Shown here: piece by piece, positions 56,618 through 64,000 of the stretch
Numbering within the stretch: the stretch's first letter is position 1
How the letters are laid out: the number at the start of each line of letters is the position of its first letter
The notes under the pieces: model-generated
Database searches by the model: none
The model's input: the letters and a program-made list of their open reading frames with translations, nothing else
What the model was told of the DNA's origin: nothing
Assembly (NCBI RefSeq): GCF_008579165.1
Contig: NZ_BKCN01000001.1
Strand: one strand, 5' to 3'
DNA length: 64,000 nt
DNA from: Iodidimonas nitroreducens
GTDB taxonomy: Bacteria > Pseudomonadota > Alphaproteobacteria > Sphingomonadales > Rhodothalassiaceae
Made by a program: the position numbers and the translations under genes

Positions 56618-57679
56618 TCATTCAATGAGCGCCGCGCATAGATCGGTCCAGCCTGATCGCTCCTGTTCGCCGGGTTTGCGTTCGCCAAACATCGAGAGAA
56701 TCGGCTGATCCTTCGCATCGAACAGCTCAAGCGAGGTGACGATGCCATCACGGGTGGGTTTTCTGACCACCCAGGCGCGGGCGATGGCATCTTCCCGCAC
56801 ATGGAGATTAAAGCCGGGATCGAGAATATTGAGCCAGCCTTGGTGATCGACGATCCGGGTGATCGGCCCGCTATGAATCTGGATGCAGCCTTTATTGCCG
56901 ACGAAAATCATGATCGGCAATTGGCTGGCCGCAGAGCTTTTTAGGGCCGTGCGAAAGGCATCCGCCCCAAGGGGAAAGGCGAGATCGGGGCCAACCAATC
57001 GAAAGGCCTGCTGTCGACGAACTCCGAAATCGCGCAGGAGATCAATGAAATCATGGGTATCTTGCAAAGCCAGCCAATGCTGGCGCAGCCTTTGGGCCTT
57101 GATCTGCCGGTCGGGGATTTCCGGGGGCATCGGCGCGGGCGAGGCCGTTTCAATGGTGGTGCGCTGATCTTCGGCAGAAAAGCGGGCAACCAGATCGTCA
57201 TAGGCCCTTTGATCGCTCGTATCACCCAGATAGATTTTGTGTACCGATGTGCCCGCCAGATCAAAGAATTGCAAGCTGCGGCGCGGCCCTTTTCTGGTGG
57301 TTTCGGTGACGGCAAAGCCATGGTGCCAATGGCTGAAGAAAATCCGCAGATCGATGGCCCGATTGACGACCAGTGCATGGCCCGGGCTGATCGATATCTT
57401 GCCAAAACGGCCGGTTTTTTCATGCACCGCATGATCATTGCGGGTGATGCATAAAATATCGCCCAATGCGGGCAGGGATTTGATCAGTTGGCCCCAGTCT
57501 CCGGCCAGCCGGATCGCGCTTTCACCCACTGCGGTTGCCAGCAGTTCCGCTTCGCTTGCCCCAAGTTCCCGGGCGGCCTGACGAATGCGGATATTGGGAT
57601 GCGTGCTTTGGAATATTTGCCAGCGCATCTTGAGATGGGTTGCGGCTTCAAGTGGCAGACTTTTGGATGCTGTGGCCAT
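56618..57679 (-). CDS. hmuS: Hemin-degrading/heme-trafficking factor HmuS
   Basis: This 353-residue cytoplasmic protein has two tandem HemS-like repeats. Repeat 1 begins near residue 30 and includes ITRNDHAVHEKTG and FFSHWHHGFAV. Repeat 2 begins near 205 and includes PIMIFVGNKGCIQIHSGPI. It binds imported heme for release of iron or transfer. The order hmuR-hemP-hmuS-hmuT-hmuU-hmuV is standard. Confidence 0.95.
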   Translation of the reverse strand: MATASKSLPLEAATHLKMRWQIFQSTHPNIRIRQAARELGASEAELLATAVGESAIRLAGDWGQLIKSLPALGDILCITRNDHAVHEKTGRFGKISISPGHALVVNRAIDLRIFFSHWHHGFAVTETTRKGPRRSLQFFDLAGTSVHKIYLGDTSDQRAYDDLVARFSAEDQRTTIETASPAPMPPEIPDRQIKAQRLRQHWLALQDTHDFIDLLRDFGVRRQQAFRLVGPDLAFPLGADAFRTALKSSAASQLPIMIFVGNKGCIQIHSGPITRIVDHQGWLNILDPGFNLHVREDAIARAWVVRKPTRDGIVTSLELFDAKDQPILSMFGERKPGEQERSGWTDLCAALIE

Positions 57680-57730
57680 CAGATTTTGTCCTTGGCATAA
57701 GGGGGGGGTATGAACAGTTTGGCGGCGGCT

Positions 57731-57892
57731 TTATTTGGTCAGGATCAGCTTTTCCTGTGCCGTTAGCCGCAGATGATATTCGCTGTTGTTGTGGATGATG
57801 ATGATCTCGCGCCCGCCGCGCAAAAGCGTGTCGCTGGCAATGCGCGGTGGCGGTTGATCCGGCTGATCCTTGCGGGCGGGTTTTGAGGTCAT
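57731..57892 (-). CDS. hemP: Hemin uptake protein HemP
   Basis: This 53-residue protein ends with the HemP signature: IASDTLLRGGREIIIIHNN, then EYHLRLTAQEKLILTK. AAGGAG precedes the ATG. HemP is reported to act as an activator for hmu genes in rhizobia and Burkholderia relatives. It lies between hmuR and hmuS and is easily missed because of its size. Confidence 0.93.
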   Translation of the reverse strand: MTSKPARKDQPDQPPPRIASDTLLRGGREIIIIHNNSEYHLRLTAQEKLILTK

Positions 57893-57921
57893 GTGTGGCT
57901 CCTTATTATTAAGGGTCTTGA

Positions 57922-60075
57922 TCAGAACTGCCGGGAGAGGGTAAGGCGCACGCTGCGGCCCGGTTGGCGAATGACCGTGGGATGGATCGAGAAGGTTTCA
58001 TCAAACAGATTATCGATCCCGATGGTCATCACGGTGCCTTCCAGCATAGCGGGCAAAACGCCCCTCTGCGGCGACCAGTTGGCAAAAAGATCAACCGTTT
58101 CATAGCTTTCGGTGGTCACACTGCCGTCTGGCACATCATTTTGCGCAGCGGCGATGCTGGCCCGGCCCCCCACCTGCCAGCCATATCGGGGGAGCTTGGC
58201 CTTCAGGCTGAAGGTGAGGCTATCCTGGGGGATCGACCCAAGCCCTGAGCCCGTATCGCGGTTATCGCCATCAACGGTAAAGCCGCTGACCGAGGCAGAA
58301 AAAATGGGGCTGTCATAGGTTATTTCGCCTTCAAATCCACTGAGCCGCGCCCGGATATTGACATTGGTGGTAGAGCCAAAAAAGGTGATCGGCCCCAAAG
58401 GTGGCGTGAAAACCGGCGGTTTTGCGGGATCGATGAAGGTAACCACGGTATCGACGAAATTATCGATATCGGATGAGAAATAATTGCCGCTGATCTCGAA
58501 GCTGTCTTTGGCCATGAAAAGCCCCCGCTGCCTGATCCGCGCCCCGGCTTCAAAACTTTCAGCATCTTCGGGGTCCAGCAGGGGGGTTGGGCGGAATTCA
58601 TTGATGACTAAAGTATTGGGCCCCAGCCCATTGGGGATGGTGAAATGAACGCCATCATTGAACAGCTCGCTTAAAGATGGCGCGCGAAAAGCCTGCGCCC
58701 AGCCGCCCCACAGATAAAGCCATTCGGTGGGTTTGATGCCGATGGAAAAGCGCGGCGAGGCATCGGTTTCCGTGCGTTTGGCAAAATTGCCTTCGGGGCG
58801 CATTTCAAAACTGTCGATGCGGATGCCGGGCACAAGGGAAAGGATGCCATCAAACAGATCGATTTCAGCCTGAGCATAGCCTGCGATGAAGCTGCGTTCG
58901 GCATCGGGAAATTCGATCCGGGCGGCACCATTGCGGGTGCCCGATTGGCTGTCTTCGAAAAATTCAAAGCCATAAGTGAGGGCGATTTTCGTATTTCGAG
59001 CCGGGATGAGGCGGGTGCTATTGTGCAGATCGATGCCGAAGCTTTCAAATTCGGATTGATCGAGCCGCCCGTCGATGAAGCGATCTTCCGTGATGTCGAT
59101 GCTTTGATAATAGGCGCTGGCCCCGAAATCGAGCCAGGGATGATCCGGGTCGGCGTAGCTGTATTGGCTGCGCAGGGCATATTCGGTGCTATCGCGATCC
59201 ACCACGGTGGAAGGGCTTGAAATATCGTCGGCCGCCGTGGGGTTATTGCCATCATTGTCAAAAACCTCGGCAGTGATTTCGATGCGGTGATGCTCGGCAG
59301 GGGTGATGCCAAGCTTTAAAAGCCCATTCAGCAGACGATCACGGCTATCGAGGATGGTTTCGCCACTGCCATCTTCCAGATCGTCGAAAACCTCGCGATA
59401 GATGATATTGGCGAAGGCATCGATCTTGCCAGACCGGCCAAAAAGCCCGCCTGATGCGAGAAATTCATTGCCATTCCCCTGATAACCCAGCTTGGCCCGG
59501 CCCCCCAGATCATCGCCGGCGGCAAGCAGATCATCCGCGCCCTTGGTTTCAAGGGAGATCACGCCGCCGAGGGCCCCGCTGCCATAAAGGGCCGAGGCAC
59601 TGCCGCGCACCACTTCGATGCGCTGCACGAGATCGGGATCGACAAAAAACCGGCCCCGATGGGCCAGATCGAAATTCTGCCGTGCTCCATCGATGCGCAG
59701 TACCAGTTGCTGATCGGAAAAGCCGCGAATCGAGGGTTCTTCGGCAATCCGCCGGGCACCGCCCTGAATGGCAAGACCGGGGGTGCCTTCAAACACATCG
59801 GCATAGCTGAAGGGCTGAAACAGCTGGATGTCACTGCCATCAATCACCGAAACCGAAAATGGGGTGGTAAAGATCGGCCGTTCTGTGCGGGTGGCCGTGA
59901 CGGTGATTTCCTCGATGCCTTCATGGGCGGCCATGCTGGTCAGCCGGGCGGTCCTTTGGCTCTCGTCAGTTCCTGACGTTTCATCTGCCATGGCCTCATT
60001 GATGAGCAAGCAGGTGCCCAAAGCCACGCACGCGCCAGCCGGCCTTAATTGTTTTGATAGATGCCTGATCCCCAT
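57922..60075 (-). CDS. hmuR: TonB-dependent heme receptor
   Basis: This 717-residue outer-membrane receptor has a signal peptide (PAGACVALGTCLLINEAMA), a TonB box region (EEITVTATRTERPIF), a plug domain with SALYGSGALGGVISLETKG, and a 22-strand barrel ending RLTLSRQF. The FRAP-box heme-receptor motif is present (AFRAPSLSELF). The usual downstream NPNL is replaced by a divergent NEFRPTPLLDPEDAESFEAG-type stretch. It imports heme or hemoprotein-bound heme. GGGAGAA precedes the start. Confidence 0.94.
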   Translation of the reverse strand: MGIRHLSKQLRPAGACVALGTCLLINEAMADETSGTDESQRTARLTSMAAHEGIEEITVTATRTERPIFTTPFSVSVIDGSDIQLFQPFSYADVFEGTPGLAIQGGARRIAEEPSIRGFSDQQLVLRIDGARQNFDLAHRGRFFVDPDLVQRIEVVRGSASALYGSGALGGVISLETKGADDLLAAGDDLGGRAKLGYQGNGNEFLASGGLFGRSGKIDAFANIIYREVFDDLEDGSGETILDSRDRLLNGLLKLGITPAEHHRIEITAEVFDNDGNNPTAADDISSPSTVVDRDSTEYALRSQYSYADPDHPWLDFGASAYYQSIDITEDRFIDGRLDQSEFESFGIDLHNSTRLIPARNTKIALTYGFEFFEDSQSGTRNGAARIEFPDAERSFIAGYAQAEIDLFDGILSLVPGIRIDSFEMRPEGNFAKRTETDASPRFSIGIKPTEWLYLWGGWAQAFRAPSLSELFNDGVHFTIPNGLGPNTLVINEFRPTPLLDPEDAESFEAGARIRQRGLFMAKDSFEISGNYFSSDIDNFVDTVVTFIDPAKPPVFTPPLGPITFFGSTTNVNIRARLSGFEGEITYDSPIFSASVSGFTVDGDNRDTGSGLGSIPQDSLTFSLKAKLPRYGWQVGGRASIAAAQNDVPDGSVTTESYETVDLFANWSPQRGVLPAMLEGTVMTIGIDNLFDETFSIHPTVIRQPGRSVRLTLSRQF

Positions 60076-60219
60076 AGCCCGTTCTCCCTTCCAAGCCCGC
60101 TCTTGAGCAGCGGTTCAAAACTGTTGAGGCTTGGCTGGCAGACCATCGAGCAGACCATCGCGGCGGCTGGCTGAGCATGATGCCGGGCGGCTTTGATCAA
60201 CGCACCCGGCGATCTGCTT

Positions 60220-60248
60220 TTAATAATGCGAACGATTCTTATTTGCAA
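60220..60248 (-). promoter_or_regulatory. hmuR promoter overlapped by a Fur-type box
   Basis: On the minus strand TTGCAA (60243-60248), a 17-base spacer and TATTAA (60220-60225) form a good promoter. The 21-bp imperfect palindrome TGCAAATAAGAATCGTTCGCA (60227-60247 region, written here in 20-base-limited form as TGCAAATAAGAATCGTTCGC) fills the spacer. It resembles alphaproteobacterial Fur sites (TGCAAATGATAATCATTTGC-like), so iron repression of the hmu operon is likely. Confidence 0.65.
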
Positions 60249-60507
60249 TGAAAATCTGTGATGAAATGAGGCCGCATGGTCTGCGCGCAGGCGCCTACAA
60301 GGCCAGGAAGGGGCGCGGTGTGCGCAGGGCACTTTTCAATATGACGGCAGAAAACCGACTACGGGCTATAGGTCAGGATTGTATTTTTGCCCAATTTTGA
60401 AAACACTTGTCCCGAATTGTTCGGTCTGATTCTGGCAGGGCAGCTAGAGCGATTTCGAGCGGAGTGGGGTCACGACGCGGCCAGGAAATCGCGTTCAAAC
60501 AGATATT

Positions 60508-60549
60508 TAGAGCATTTGATCCGATCCACTTTGATCGGAAAATGCTCTA
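60508..60549. repeat. Interrupted palindrome, candidate dispersed intergenic repeat
   Basis: TAGAGCATTT (60508-60517) pairs with AAATGCTCTA (60540-60549), and CCGATC pairs with GATCGG inside, around a CACTTT loop. The motif family (AGAGCATTTT...GATCAAAGTGG) recurs as a dispersed intergenic repeat in many Alphaproteobacteria. Only this copy is in the window. It marks the boundary between the hmu region and the AT-rich accessory unit. Confidence 0.6.
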
Positions 60550-60555
60550 AGGACT

Positions 60556-60960
60556 TCATTGGGCCTCGGGCTTCTTTCTGAGGACGAGTTCACCAATGAC
60601 TTTATCCAACATTTCGACTGACAGAGGCCCTTGAAGGGTTTTTCCTGTCAGTTCACCATCGAATTTCAGTGGCAAGCCGGACGTATTAAGCTGAAAGATG
60701 ACGGATGGCGGATTGAAAACGACATTCGTGATGGGTGTAGACTGACCATCGCCTTCACTGACGATGTGCGCCTCATAGGCACCCGTGTCATTGACCTCAA
60801 ATTCAATGTTTATATCGAGCGCGTTGCCGCCTAGGCGCATTTCTCCACCCCAAATGCCTGCTAACCCGTTTGGCTGGTGATCTTCTTGCTGGGCATTGCT
60901 AGTAAAGGCGTAAATTGAAAGAAGCGCCGAACAAAACAGAACTTTAAATGCTTCACGCAT
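60556..60960 (-). CDS. Small secreted protein, lipocalin-like beta fold
   Basis: This 134-residue protein has a signal peptide (AFKVLFCSALLSIYAFTSNA). Its beta-rich body (GIWGGEMRLGG, LDINIEFEVNDTGAYEAHIV, then ITNVVFNPPSVIFQL, then GELTGKTLQGPLS) matches the pattern of the N-terminal domain seen before some secreted alpha/beta hydrolases (GxWxGxL...), here without the hydrolase. A good AAGGAA precedes the ATG. It is 23 bases after the permease stop, so it belongs to that transcript. The role is unknown; ligand binding or self-protection is speculation. Confidence 0.6.
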   Translation of the reverse strand: MREAFKVLFCSALLSIYAFTSNAQQEDHQPNGLAGIWGGEMRLGGNALDINIEFEVNDTGAYEAHIVSEGDGQSTPITNVVFNPPSVIFQLNTSGLPLKFDGELTGKTLQGPLSVEMLDKVIGELVLRKKPEAQ

Positions 60961-60983
60961 TAGCTATTCCTTTTTTGATGTTA

Positions 60984-63456
60984 TCATTCGTTAATATTTA
61001 AAGTTTTTAAAACAGAGATATTTGATATAATTGTATATATAACAGAAAATACTGAAATGCAGGATATTATTACAATTAAATAAGATGTCATAAAATGTGT
61101 AATACTTATATCTACGCTATCAATACGTTCATTTAACCAGTTAGCGTTCCATGCATAGGCGGCAAAACTTCCCAGTGTACATGCCAACAAAATATTATAA
61201 ATATATTTTCTTATAATAAATAAAGTAACAGAAAAAACATCTGCACCCATAAGACGCCTGATGCATATTTCCTTAATGGATTTAATCATTGACCGATAAA
61301 TCATTGAAAATAATCCTGTTACTGCAACGAGCATGAACATCACTGTGGAAATTATGACAATTTCTATATTGTTCTTTTTTTCGCTTTGCATTTGGTTATA
61401 ATGAAATTTCAGCGTATTGATGCTTATTTCTTCAATATCCTTAAATGACGGCAAGCGCTGTATGACAGTATTTTTAAATTCAGGTATATCCAAAGAATGA
61501 TCGGTTTTAATATAGTAAGATTTATTTTTAAATTTATCGGGCATCACGAAAAAATAGAATCTCTCCGCATTTAAATCCCCAAAATAGAGATTATCCACGA
61601 CACCGATGATACGCAGGGGCGTGAGTCCCGAAGCAATATCGAAAAACGTTATGATTTCTCCCAGTGCCTTTTCAGGGGTTTCGAGCCCAAGTTTTTCGAC
61701 CGTCGAGCGGGTAATGACAACAGATCGGATTGCGCCGGACTGATCATCAGTCTTGTAGAAATCAAGCGATCGTTCAGCGGAAAACCATCTTCCGGCGATA
61801 ACATCAATGTCAAAAACTGTGTCAAAATGCTCTGCGACCGAAATTTCGGAGGCATTGAACATCAGATCTTCAAACGTCTTGATATGCCCAAGTCCGATTG
61901 GTGTCGCTGACTCCAGCTTTCCGGGAATGGACGGAGAAGAACTGGTCAGATACAGGCCCGATTGATTGACAACCGCGTTGCGCAATATATCCTCCGAGAC
62001 GGTTTCTTTAGTGTTGAAATCGATACGGAATATTTGTGACGTATCAAAACCACGATCAAATTTTAGTATTCTGATGTAATCATTATAATGTATGATCGAT
62101 GTGATCGTGATAAAGAAAATAACAACGAATTGTATGAATAATAAAATTTGATTATTAAATATATTTTTTTTTAAAGACGCCTATTTTGTATTTTTGACCA
62201 ATATAAATGGTTTTCAGCGCCCCATAAATTGACAATATGATTGAGTATATAGTTATGAATGATGTCGTCATTAAAAATATAAAAACATATTTTGTATTTA
62301 TTTCTCCTAATTTTATTAGGGTTAATTTTTCCAGGAATGGAACCGAAAAATATATAAACGCTGCTGCTATTGTCGATATGATGATCATCAAAGCAAAAAT
62401 TTCAGTAAAGATATTTATAAAAATATCTGAAAATTTAGCACCATAGATCTTATGGATATAGAAGCTTTTTTCTCGACTTCCAATTTTGGAAATTTCAATA
62501 TTCGTCATATTGAATAAACAGATAAAAATAAGCATAACAGATATATACAGGAAGGATTTCACCAGATCACCGTTCCCATAGTCCTTCATTCCATCTGGTG
62601 CAATACGGCCGGATTCCGGATGCAAATGAAGGCTGTTAACAGGAAGGACACGAACCCGAGGATAGTTTGAATCTCCCGGCCCGCCAAATTTTGCAAGTGG
62701 ACTTAGGCGCTTCAGGATCTCGGCTGTTTCCTGTTCGAGAGATGCTTTTGAATGCCTGCCATGGGTTTCCACATAAGTCAGAGCATTATTTGTCAACCAG
62801 TTGTCGTCGCCTGTCCCTGCAAATCCGGATAGTGGCGAGGTTATGGGTAACAGCAGGCCCCGAAACCGGAAATGCGTATTTGTTGGCAGGTCTGCCAGAA
62901 CGGCGCCCACAGTGAGAACCACGCCGTTATCCACTTCGATGGTCCGCCCGACGACATCGGTGGATCCAAAAACGCGCAACGCCTCGTCTTGTGTCATGAT
63001 GGCACGCATTGGGTCTGCCAGCGCCTCTTGCGCGGACCCCGCGATCACGGGAAATGGAAACACCTCGAAAAAGGTCTCGTCCAAAAACTGTGCGGTTACG
63101 GTGATGTCTTCATTTGGCGGAGCGTAATGAAGGTTTTTCGGGAGGGAAACCAATCTGGTAACGTGCCGCACGCCTCTAATGTTGGATTGAAGTGCGTTTG
63201 CTAAAGCCGGCGGCGATGTTGGGAGAATAATATCCTCCCCGCCCCCATTAAGGTTCGTTAAATCAATCTCCACCCGAAAAATGCGATCAGGATTTTCCAG
63301 CCAATCCTCATAACCGGTTTCATGACTATAAAGCAAAAGGGACAGACCGAGCGCGAACACGCCGATGAGAAGCCCGCCAAGACCGATTGTCCGGCTGATA
63401 TCGAACTGTTTCAGTTGGCGAAATGTCTGGCGGAGGATCAGGCTGTTAAGCACCAT
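60984..63456 (-). CDS. FtsX/MacB_PCD-type ABC transporter permease (frameshift in A9 run)
   Basis: Two frames make a permease of about 823 residues. Part 1 (63456 to about 62172) has TM1 (TIGLGGLLIGVFALGLSLLL), a MacB periplasmic core domain (NPDRIFRVEID to LHLHPESG) and an FtsX three-TM core with EISKIGSREKSFYIHKIYGA. Part 2 (62171-60984) has a second TM (NQILLFIQFVVIFFITITSI), a second periplasmic domain and the FtsX C-terminal core (IKEICIRRLMGADVFSV). The join lies in a run of nine A at 62164-62172; eight A would give one protein. The family exports antimicrobial peptides, lipoproteins or cell-wall signals. No ATPase partner is seen. The TM parts are very AT-rich with ATA/TTA/AGA codons, unlike neighbours. 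Confidence 0.8.
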
Positions 63457-63524
63457 TTCAATCTTGGCCTTTATCTGGGGCCGCAGGCGCCAAAAGCACC
63501 CGCAGCTTTTATTTTACAGTATGA

Positions 63525-63695
63525 CTAAAGGTCAAGAACTGCGGAGTTGCAAATCGTTGTTGTGCCATCCGACGCGCAGATAACAATAATTACATCCGTG
63601 CCAATTTCTACGACAGCATTTGCCTGATTTGCCAGACCGAGACTTCCAGCACCAAAGTTAAAAGCGCTTGTAAGGAGAGTTTTGAGCGTTCTCAT
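63525..63695 (-). CDS. Possible small peptide precursor upstream of the permease
   Basis: An ORF of 56 codons, stop 69 bases before the permease start. The product is MRTLKTLLTSAFNFGAGSLG (leader-like, basic then hydrophobic) followed by LANQANA, a possible cleavage site. The C-terminal part, VVEIGTDVIIVICASDGTTT and then ICNSAVLDL, has two Cys and several Thr/Ser. The layout suggests a secreted or processed peptide. Against it: no clear Shine-Dalgarno (AAATAAATTAGC before ATG) and no recognised family. Coding status is uncertain. Confidence 0.35.
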   Translation of the reverse strand: MRTLKTLLTSAFNFGAGSLGLANQANAVVEIGTDVIIVICASDGTTTICNSAVLDL

Positions 63696-63699
63696 GCTA

Positions 63700-64000
63700 A
63701 TTTATTTTATTTTTGAAGTTTGTGTTCATGGCCACGCACCATCTTAATGGCTGCAAAACTGTCGACATATTCGTTTTAATCTACTCCCAACGCCCGTCAA
63801 CGCCGTCAGCGCACGCTTCACATCTATTTGATCATGAATATGTGGAGACTATTTTTGGATGCCAGATACAGGTTCTGGACATTATTCAGCTTGGCAATAA
63901 AAGATATGTTTGACGTATCGAGTATTTTCGATTCACGCCTAGACAGAGCGTTGCTCTCCTGAGGCATCATGCGCGCATACGAAAGAAGCTTGTGCGGGGG
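63700..64000. other. Right-edge region, mostly unassigned
   Basis: About 300 bases, relatively AT-rich, lie upstream of the possible peptide gene. One minus-strand frame is open from the edge to a TAG near 63835 and could be the 3' end of a gene (ending in SLHIFMIK), but nothing supports it. A plus-strand ATG near 63969 preceded by CCTGAGG may start a gene that runs out of the window. Confidence 0.3.

Noticed and set aside
63713..63913. Plus-strand 66-codon ORF near the right edge
   Set aside because: No ribosome site, no recognisable domain, and it overlaps the probable promoter region of the minus-strand unit; likely chance.
63835..64000. Minus-strand frame open from the window edge, ending in SLHIFMIK
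   Set aside because: Could be the 3' end of a gene, but it has no recognised domain and too little sequence is visible to support a call.
1..64000. CRISPR arrays, insertion sequences or prophage genes
   Set aside because: No regularly spaced direct repeats with spacers, transposase or integrase-like proteins were found; the only tandem array is the short one after rpmH.

Overview
The window is chromosomal DNA from an alphaproteobacterium. The evidence is a chvI-chvG-hprK-rapZ-EIIA-HPr block that includes the short, kinase-only form of HprK, a complete system I cytochrome c maturation operon, a hemP/hmu heme-uptake operon, and a three-copy GC-rich intergenic repeat of a type common in that class. 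Base composition is moderately GC-rich except for the last 3.5 kb, which is clearly AT-richer. Genus cannot be fixed from the sequence alone.

Layout. 1-4.3 kb: rpmI-rplT, a strong terminator, then pheS-pheT. 4.4-12.6 kb: a methyltransferase, lepA, a chemoreceptor and a TPR-containing hybrid histidine kinase. 12.7-16.9 kb: a probable metal-uptake cassette (small His-containing membrane protein, TonB-dependent receptor, PepSY membrane protein). 17-20 kb: universal stress protein, thiolase, a secreted Cys-containing protein and an AhpD-like protein. 20-26.1 kb (minus): chvI, chvG, hprK, rapZ, EIIA, HPr and ahcY. 26.2-33.9 kb (minus): ccmABCDEFGHI in one run plus a small hypothetical. 34.1-37.8 kb (minus): histidine kinase, MerA-like flavoprotein and a TVP38/TMEM64 protein. 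38.2-42.7 kb (plus): rpmH, rnpA, yidD, yidC, engB, argB. 42.8-48.9 kb (plus): DUF1223 protein, ZIP transporter and an RND efflux pair. 48.9-53 kb (minus): DUF481 outer-membrane protein and aconitase. 53.3-60.3 kb: a 36-residue membrane peptide, tRNA-Ala(CGC) and the heme-uptake operon hmuR-hemP-hmuS-hmuT-hmuU-hmuV behind a Fur-type promoter. 60.5-64 kb (minus): an AT-rich accessory unit made of a possible two-cysteine small peptide, an FtsX/MacB-type permease and a small secreted lipocalin-like protein.

Functional themes. Heme is imported (hmu) and attached to cytochromes c (ccm). The PTS-Ntr/HprK/ChvGI block links envelope sensing to phosphotransfer. The rpmH-rnpA-yidD-yidC-engB run serves RNA processing, membrane insertion and ribosome assembly.

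A major caveat is sequence quality. At least ten otherwise normal genes or gene segments are interrupted by one-base indels (pheS, the hybrid kinase twice, the PepSY gene, chvG with a compensating pair, ccmE, ccmA, the TVP38 gene, hmuU and the FtsX permease). Almost all are repaired by changing a homopolymer run by one base. Since pheS is essential, this points to uncorrected homopolymer errors rather than gene decay. I therefore annotate these as intact genes with a suspected sequencing frameshift. The most interesting accessory signal is the AT-rich peptide/permease unit at the right edge.
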